From the NCBI GenBank assembly GCA_000746015.1, contig JQKK01000004.1, forward strand, positions 124,001 through 188,000: a DNA stretch of 64,000 nt. The letters run 5' to 3'. Below are positions 58,723-64,000 of the stretch, piece after piece; position 1 is the stretch's first letter; each line of letters begins with the position of its first letter. The stretch comes from Lachnospiraceae bacterium MA2020 (GTDB taxonomy: Bacteria > Bacillota > Clostridia > Lachnospirales > Lachnospiraceae). The position numbers were made by a program, and so were the translations under genes. A model generated the notes under the pieces. The model was not told the DNA's origin, did no database searches, and saw only the letters and a program-made list of their open reading frames with translations.

Positions 58723-60147
58723 ATGCCACAAGATATGGACAAGCTTGGAGAAGAGTGCGGCGTTTTCGGTATCTACGATTTTGATCATGCAGATGTCGCA
58801 TCCACTATTTACTATGGTCTGTATGCACTGCAGCATCGAGGACAGGAGAGTTGCGGTATTGCCGTAAGTGATACTGACGGTCCAAAGGGTGCTGTTTCAA
58901 GCATCAAGGAAATGGGTCTCGTTAGTGAGAACTTTAAGGCAGAGGAACTTGAGTCGCTTCATGGAAACATTGGTGTAGGTCATGTGCGTTATTCAACGGC
59001 GGGAGGCTCTGTTCGTGAGAATGCTCAGCCGCTTGTACTTAACTATGTTAAGGGTACATTAGCCATGGCACACAATGGTAATCTGGTCAATTTCCCGGAG
59101 CTTAGACGGGAGCTTGAGTACACAGGTGCTATTTTCCAGACGACTATCGATTCTGAGGTTATTGCTTATCACATAGCAAGAGAGAGGCTTCTTTCAGCCA
59201 CTGTTGAAGAGGCGCTGCGCAGAGCATGTGCAAAGCTGAGAGGTGCATTTTCACTTGTAGTCATGAGCCCGCGTAAGCTTATGGGAGCCAGAGACCCTTG
59301 GGGATTCAGGCCTCTTTGTATAGGCAAGAGGGGCAATGCATATGTGCTTGCATCAGAGTCATGTGCACTTGATACGATAGGTGCAGAGTTTGTCAGAGAT
59401 GTGGAGCCGGGAGAGATCGTTTCTATCTCACCGGATGGGATTACTTCAGACAAATCCCTTATGATCGAGAAGGAAAGACGTGGACGATGCGTCTTTGAGT
59501 ATATCTATTTTGCAAGACCGGATTCGGTCATTGATGGTATCAGCGTTTACGATGCCAGGATCAAGGCGGGCAGATTCCTTGCAAAAGACTCATTTGTTGA
59601 TGCAGATCTTGTAATAGGTGTGCCGGAGTCTGGAAACTGCGCAGCTATGGGATATTCCCTTGAGTCGGGTATTCCATATGGCATTGGATTTTATAAAAAC
59701 AGCTACGTTGGAAGGACTTTCATTAAGCCAAAGCAGAAGTCCAGAGAAAACGCAGTTGAAATAAAGCTCAACCCTATAAAAGAGGCAGTTGAGGGTAAAA
59801 GAGTAATAATGGTCGATGACTCTATTGTTAGAGGTACGACCAGCGATCAGATAGTCACGATGCTTAGAGAAGCAGGCGCTAAAGAAGTTCACATGATGGT
59901 AAGTTCTCCTCCATTCCTGTGTCCATGCTTCTTTGGTACTGATGTTCCGGCAAGCAGTCAGCTTATCGCAAACGGCAGAAGTGTCGAGGAGATAAGGGAG
60001 ATAATCGGAGCAGATTCTCTTAATTACTTAAGGATAGAGAGACTTAAAGAAATCGCAGGAGGCACAGACATCTGTGACGGATGCTTTACCGGAAGATATC
60101 CTGTAAAGCCGCCTGTAGAAGATATCAGAGGTTCATTTGAACCGTGA
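58723..60147 (+). CDS. purF: Amidophosphoribosyltransferase
   Basis: A 474-residue enzyme for the first step of purine synthesis (PRPP plus glutamine to phosphoribosylamine). The 11-residue propeptide ends before the nucleophile C12 (LGEECGVFGIYDF), which must be exposed by cleavage. The glutaminase domain has GIGFYKNSY and the PRPP site VIMVDDSIVRGTT (about residue 367). Cys residues in FLCPCFFGTD and DICDGCFTGRY match the [4Fe-4S] ligands of the Bacillus-type enzyme. AGGAG precedes the ATG. purB and purA follow, so the three act in AMP synthesis. Confidence 0.96.
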   Translation: MPQDMDKLGEECGVFGIYDFDHADVASTIYYGLYALQHRGQESCGIAVSDTDGPKGAVSSIKEMGLVSENFKAEELESLHGNIGVGHVRYSTAGGSVRENAQPLVLNYVKGTLAMAHNGNLVNFPELRRELEYTGAIFQTTIDSEVIAYHIARERLLSATVEEALRRACAKLRGAFSLVVMSPRKLMGARDPWGFRPLCIGKRGNAYVLASESCALDTIGAEFVRDVEPGEIVSISPDGITSDKSLMIEKERRGRCVFEYIYFARPDSVIDGISVYDARIKAGRFLAKDSFVDADLVIGVPESGNCAAMGYSLESGIPYGIGFYKNSYVGRTFIKPKQKSRENAVEIKLNPIKEAVEGKRVIMVDDSIVRGTTSDQIVTMLREAGAKEVHMMVSSPPFLCPCFFGTDVPASSQLIANGRSVEEIREIIGADSLNYLRIERLKEIAGGTDICDGCFTGRYPVKPPVEDIRGSFEP

Positions 60148-60206
60148 TCTTTTTAGGATTAAGGTTAAATTAATATTTATAGATTATGATTATCTGGAGG
60201 AAATAA

Positions 60207-61643
60207 ATGCAGGAGACTAATCGTTACATTAGCCCATTATCAGAGCGCTACGCAAGTGAAGAGATGCAGTACATCTTTTCTGAGGACAAGAAGTTCAGAA
60301 CATGGAGAAGGCTTTGGATCGCTCTCGCTGAGACTGAAAAAGAGCTTGGACTCGATATTACTGATGAGCAGATAGAAGAGCTTAAGGCTCATAAAGATGA
60401 CATTAATTATGATGTGGCAAGAGCAAGAGAAAAGGTTGTCCGCCATGACGTAATGAGCCATGTATATGCTTATGGCCAGCAGTGTCCAAAGGCAGCAGGT
60501 ATTATTCATCTTGGAGCAACAAGCTGCTACGTTGGTGACAACACTGATATCATCATCATGAATGAGGCTCTTTCACTTGTAAAGAAAAAGCTTGTGAATG
60601 TCATTGCAGAGCTCGCAAAGTTTGCTGATAAGTATAAGGCACAGCCTACACTTGCTTTCACACATTTTCAGCCGGCACAGCCTACTACAGTAGGTAAGAG
60701 AGCTACTCTTTGGCTTCAGGAGTTTACAATGGATCTTGAGGATCTTGAGTATGTTCAGTCAACACTTAAGCTTCTTGGTTCAAAGGGCACAACAGGCACT
60801 CAGGCAAGCTTCCTTGAGCTTTTCAACGGTGATCATGAGACAATCGACAAGATCGATCCAATGATCGCTGAGAAGATGGGATTCAAGGCATGCTATGCTG
60901 TTTCCGGCCAGACCTATTCAAGAAAGGTTGATGCAAGAGTGCTTAATGTACTTGCAGGTATCGCTGCTACATCACACAAGATGTCTAATGATATCAGACT
61001 TTTGCAGCACCTTAAGGAAGTTGAGGAGCCATTTGAGAAAACTCAGATCGGATCTTCAGCTATGGCTTACAAGAGAAATCCTATGCGTTCTGAGAGAATT
61101 GCATCTCTTTCCAGATATGTAATGATAGATGCACTTAACCCTGCTGTAACAGCTGCTACACAGTGGTTTGAGAGGACACTTGACGACTCTGCCAACAAGA
61201 GACTTTCTATTCCGGAGGGCTTTCTTGCTATCGATGGTATACTTGATCTCGACCTCAATGTTGTAGATGGTCTTGTAGTATATCCTAAGGTTATCGAGAA
61301 GCATATGATGGCAGAGCTTCCATTCATGGCTACTGAGAATATCATGATGGATTGTGTAAAGAAGGGTGGAAACCGTCAGGAGCTTCATGAGGAGATTAGG
61401 ACTCTTTCAATGCAGGCAGGAGAGCATGTAAAGAAAGAGGGTAAGGATAACGACCTCCTAGAGCTTATTGCCGGAGATGAGATGTTTGGAGTTACACTTG
61501 ATGAGCTTAAAGCTAATCTCGATCCATCTAAGTACACAGGACGTTCAGAAGTACAAGTAAATGCGTTCCTTGAAAATGTCGTAAAGCCAATATTGAGCAA
61601 GCATGAAGATCTGCTTGGCTTAAAGGCTGAGATAAATGTTTGA
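60207..61643 (+). CDS. purB: Adenylosuccinate lyase
   Basis: A 478-residue homotetrameric lyase of the fumarase/aspartase superfamily. It cleaves adenylosuccinate to AMP and SAICAR to AICAR, releasing fumarate. The signature is GSSAMAYKRNPMRSERI (about residue 285), with Ala where Pro is usual in SSxMPxKxNP. The catalytic His region is FTHFQPAQPTTVGKRA (about 152). TGGAGG precedes the ATG. It lies 59 bases after purF and 33 before purA. Confidence 0.96.
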   Translation: MQETNRYISPLSERYASEEMQYIFSEDKKFRTWRRLWIALAETEKELGLDITDEQIEELKAHKDDINYDVARAREKVVRHDVMSHVYAYGQQCPKAAGIIHLGATSCYVGDNTDIIIMNEALSLVKKKLVNVIAELAKFADKYKAQPTLAFTHFQPAQPTTVGKRATLWLQEFTMDLEDLEYVQSTLKLLGSKGTTGTQASFLELFNGDHETIDKIDPMIAEKMGFKACYAVSGQTYSRKVDARVLNVLAGIAATSHKMSNDIRLLQHLKEVEEPFEKTQIGSSAMAYKRNPMRSERIASLSRYVMIDALNPAVTAATQWFERTLDDSANKRLSIPEGFLAIDGILDLDLNVVDGLVVYPKVIEKHMMAELPFMATENIMMDCVKKGGNRQELHEEIRTLSMQAGEHVKKEGKDNDLLELIAGDEMFGVTLDELKANLDPSKYTGRSEVQVNAFLENVVKPILSKHEDLLGLKAEINV

Positions 61644-61676
61644 TCAACGAATTATCGTTAAGGAGGATTATTTAAT

Positions 61677-62972
61677 ATGGTCAAGGCAGTAGTTGGTGCA
61701 AACTGGGGTGACGAAGGTAAGGGTAAGATAGTTGATACTCTTGCAGGAGGCGCTGATGTTGTTATCAGATATCAGGGCGGTTCGAATGCCGGTCACACGA
61801 TCGTAAACAACTATGGCAAGTTTGCGCTTCATACATTGCCATCAGGTGTATTCCACAAAGATATCATGAATATTTGTGGAAATGGTATGGCATTTGATAT
61901 CGAGAAGTTCATTTTAGAGCTTAAGTCTCTTACAGATAAGGGTGTTCCACAGCCACAGATCATGGTATCGGACAGAGTTCAGGTGCTTATGCCATATCAC
62001 AAGCTTTTTGATGGACTTGAAGAGGCTAGACTTGCAGGTAAGGCTTTTGGTTCAACAAAGTCAGGTATTGCGCCATTCTATTCAGATAAGTATGCTAAGA
62101 TCGGCTGGCAGATCAATGAGTTCTACCAGAGCGATGATGTGATCAAGGAAAAGATCGAGAGAGTATGTGAGATCAAGAACTGTCTCCTTAAGGATCTTTA
62201 TCATGTTGATCCGCTTGATGTAAATGAGATATTTGAGTATATCGTTAAGTGGAGAGAAGAGATCAAGCCATTTATTGGCAATGTTTCTCTTTACCTTAAG
62301 AAGGCCATCGAGGAGAATAAGACAATTCTTCTTGAGGGACAGCTTGGTACAATGAAGGATCCTGATTTTGGTATCTATCCAATGGTTACTTCATCTTCAC
62401 CACTTGCAGCTTATGGTGCGATTGGTGCAGGTATCCCACCTTATGAGATCAAGCAGATCATCGCTGTAACAAAGGCTTATTCATCAGCAGTTGGAGGCGG
62501 AGACTTTGTTTCGGAAGTATTTGGCGAGACAGCTGAGATCCTTAGAAATCACGGCGGAGACGGCGGTGAGTACGGTGCTACAACAGGAAGACCAAGAAGA
62601 GTTGGCTGGTATGACTGCGTAGCTTCTAAGTATGGTATCCGTATGCAGGGTGCAACTGATGTTGCGTTTACTGTAGTTGATGACCTTGGATATCTTGACG
62701 AGATACCTGTTTGCGTAGCTTATGAAAAAGACGGAGAGCAGACAAAAGAGTTCCCGGTATACCATGAGCTCGCTGGATGCAAGCCTGTATATGTAAATAT
62801 GCCGGGGTGGAAGTGCGACATCAGAGGAATAAGAAATTACGAGGAGCTTCCTGAGAAGTGTAAAGATTATATCGAGTTTATTGAGAAGAATCTTGGATAT
62901 CCTATCACTATGATATCGAATGGACCTGCTCGTGAAGACATTATCTATCGCGAGAGTCCGCTCAAGAAATAA
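61677..62972 (+). CDS. purA: Adenylosuccinate synthetase
   Basis: A 431-residue GTP-dependent enzyme joining IMP and aspartate. It begins with the P-loop GANWGDEGKGKIVD (catalytic Asp at residue 12), then GGSNAGHT (catalytic His about 40), and later GATTGRPRRVGWYD (about 300). Length and motifs are standard. AAGGAGG precedes the ATG. Together with purB it converts IMP to AMP. Confidence 0.97.
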   Translation: MVKAVVGANWGDEGKGKIVDTLAGGADVVIRYQGGSNAGHTIVNNYGKFALHTLPSGVFHKDIMNICGNGMAFDIEKFILELKSLTDKGVPQPQIMVSDRVQVLMPYHKLFDGLEEARLAGKAFGSTKSGIAPFYSDKYAKIGWQINEFYQSDDVIKEKIERVCEIKNCLLKDLYHVDPLDVNEIFEYIVKWREEIKPFIGNVSLYLKKAIEENKTILLEGQLGTMKDPDFGIYPMVTSSSPLAAYGAIGAGIPPYEIKQIIAVTKAYSSAVGGGDFVSEVFGETAEILRNHGGDGGEYGATTGRPRRVGWYDCVASKYGIRMQGATDVAFTVVDDLGYLDEIPVCVAYEKDGEQTKEFPVYHELAGCKPVYVNMPGWKCDIRGIRNYEELPEKCKDYIEFIEKNLGYPITMISNGPAREDIIYRESPLKK

Positions 62973-62994
62973 GTTTATAAAGAGAGGTTTTATA

Positions 62995-64000
62995 ATGAAA
63001 AGACTTAGCGTATTATTGCTTTTAGCAATGACAGGTATGTTCATGCTTACTGCCTGTGGTAAAGAAAAAAAGAAGCCTGAGGCTCCTGTAGCTACTGAGG
63101 CTGATGATTCATCTATAGTTATCGGTGGAGATGATACTTCATCTGAAGCTGTTGAGTCAACTGAAGAGGCAGTAGAAGAGGAAGTTGAAGAGGCTCCGGA
63201 AGGAATGTATGCATCAGAGACAACCGGTGAGTGGATCGATATTTCACTTAAGGATCAGAGACCTATCGCTGTTATGATCGATGATGAGAAGAAGGCTCTT
63301 CCTCACTATGGTGTTTCAGACGTAGACGTACTCTACGAGATGGTAAACAGCACACAGAACGAAGGCGTTACGCGCTTCATGGCTATCATCAAGGATTGGG
63401 GCAAGATCACACAGCTTGGCTCTATCAGAAGTACAAGACCTACAAACCTTCAGATCTTCCCTGAGTGGAATGCAGTACTCTGTCATGATGGTGGTCCTTT
63501 CTGGAATGACAACTTCTACAAGAATAAGTTCGTAGAGCGTTTCAGTGGTACATTCTCTCGTGTAAACAATGGTAAGCCAAGAGAGTTTACAGAGTATGTC
63601 TGCAAGGGCGATCTTGAGAAGAACTTCAAGAATACAGGATATTCAACAACATATAATGAGTATTGGGAAGGCACACCTCATTATCAGTTTGCTTCACACA
63701 CAAAGGATAATGACCTTTCACAGTATTCAAGTGCTGTAGACTGCAAGAAGCTTGTACTTCCTTTCCATCACAACAATCCATATATGGAGTATGATGAGGC
63801 TGAGGGCGTTTACAAGTACTTCCAGTATGGTCAGAAGGAAGTTGATGCAGGCAACGGAAACAAGCAGGTTGCTTTCAAGAACGTACTTCTTCAGAATGCC
63901 AGACTTGAGCAGCTTGATAGCCACGGATATATGATGTACTATCCTACAGAGTCAGGAAGAGAGGGTTACTACATCACTGACGGTAAGGCAATCAAGGTTA
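62995..64000 (+). CDS. DUF3048 (YerB-like) lipoprotein, 3' end outside window
   Basis: An open frame from ATG 62995 to the right edge (335 codons seen, no stop). The lipobox is LTAC (Cys at residue 21), followed by an acidic Glu/Ser/Val linker to about residue 75. The DUF3048 N-terminal domain follows (RPIAVMIDDEKKALPHYGVSDVDVLYEM, then EGVTRFMAII and LGSIRSTRP), and the C-terminal domain begins near residue 225. GAGAGG lies before the ATG. It is probably a cell-surface lipoprotein; relatives such as Bacillus YerB have no proven function. It lies 22 bases after purA and may be read through from it. Confidence 0.88.
   Translation, partial: MKRLSVLLLLAMTGMFMLTACGKEKKKPEAPVATEADDSSIVIGGDDTSSEAVESTEEAVEEEVEEAPEGMYASETTGEWIDISLKDQRPIAVMIDDEKKALPHYGVSDVDVLYEMVNSTQNEGVTRFMAIIKDWGKITQLGSIRSTRPTNLQIFPEWNAVLCHDGGPFWNDNFYKNKFVERFSGTFSRVNNGKPREFTEYVCKGDLEKNFKNTGYSTTYNEYWEGTPHYQFASHTKDNDLSQYSSAVDCKKLVLPFHHNNPYMEYDEAEGVYKYFQYGQKEVDAGNGNKQVAFKNVLLQNARLEQLDSHGYMMYYPTESGREGYYITDGKAIKV

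Overview
The window reads as a chromosomal segment of a low-GC anaerobic Firmicute, most likely a Lachnospiraceae member (Butyrivibrio, Pseudobutyrivibrio or Roseburia-like). The evidence is the protein repertoire: DUF6171, DUF5716/DUF5717-type proteins, a giant 2-hydroxyacyl-CoA dehydratase activase, a two-domain polyphosphate:AMP phosphotransferase, a dimeric glycyl-tRNA synthetase and a MinCDE set. Other signs are canonical TTGACA/TATAAT promoters, strong AGGAGG ribosome-binding sites and GC-rich hairpin terminators. The genus is an inference; no rRNA gene is present.

Layout. 1-600: 3' end of an Rpn/PD-(D/E)XK-type transposase and its terminator. 600-1802: AI-2E-type permease. 1978-9335: an arabinan/arabino-oligosaccharide locus made of a GH43 enzyme, a divergent ArsR-type regulator, a binding lipoprotein, two permeases (no ATPase), a GH51 arabinofuranosidase and a DUF6171 protein. 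TTTAGA boxes sit in both promoter regions. 9451-10947: a UDP-sugar dehydrogenase fused to an XRE helix-turn-helix. 10980-13560: an AT-rich accessory islet with a polytopic DUF6020-like membrane protein between IS30 and IS3 transposase remnants. 13692-17652: polyphosphate:AMP phosphotransferase, a TIM-barrel-like protein, a voltage-gated-type K+ channel with TrkA_C domains and a small coupled protein. 17794-17866: tRNA-Thr(CGT). 17924-22144: the 1406-aa activase.

22341-33449 is a housekeeping run: a rhomboid-like protein lacking the catalytic Ser, a sigma-like protein without region 4, M16C peptidase, era, recO, a membrane protein, glyS and alaS. 33488-35184: YczE/YitT-type membrane protein and an RluA pseudouridine synthase. 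35347-40054: hybrid histidine kinase, response regulator and an acidic secreted protein. 40235-43046: a TrpXYZ-type ABC importer whose promoter is followed by an unusual repeat cluster. 43206-45112: minCDE. 45173-49335: CarD-like regulator, RsmF-type methyltransferase, beta-CASP hydrolase and dihydrofolate reductase.

49571-58509 is the least understood part. An ECF sigma factor is fused to an Ala-rich membrane stretch and a large C-terminal domain. It is followed, behind its own promoter, by a four-gene operon: a 1184-aa DUF5717-like protein, an Hsp70/actin-fold-like protein, a TPR protein and a coiled-coil membrane hairpin protein. This is the best candidate for an undescribed multi-protein system. 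58723-62972 carries purF, purB and purA, with a structured or PurBox-like leader before purF. The window ends inside a DUF3048 lipoprotein.

All calls rest on reading the sequence and on family knowledge; no database search was run.
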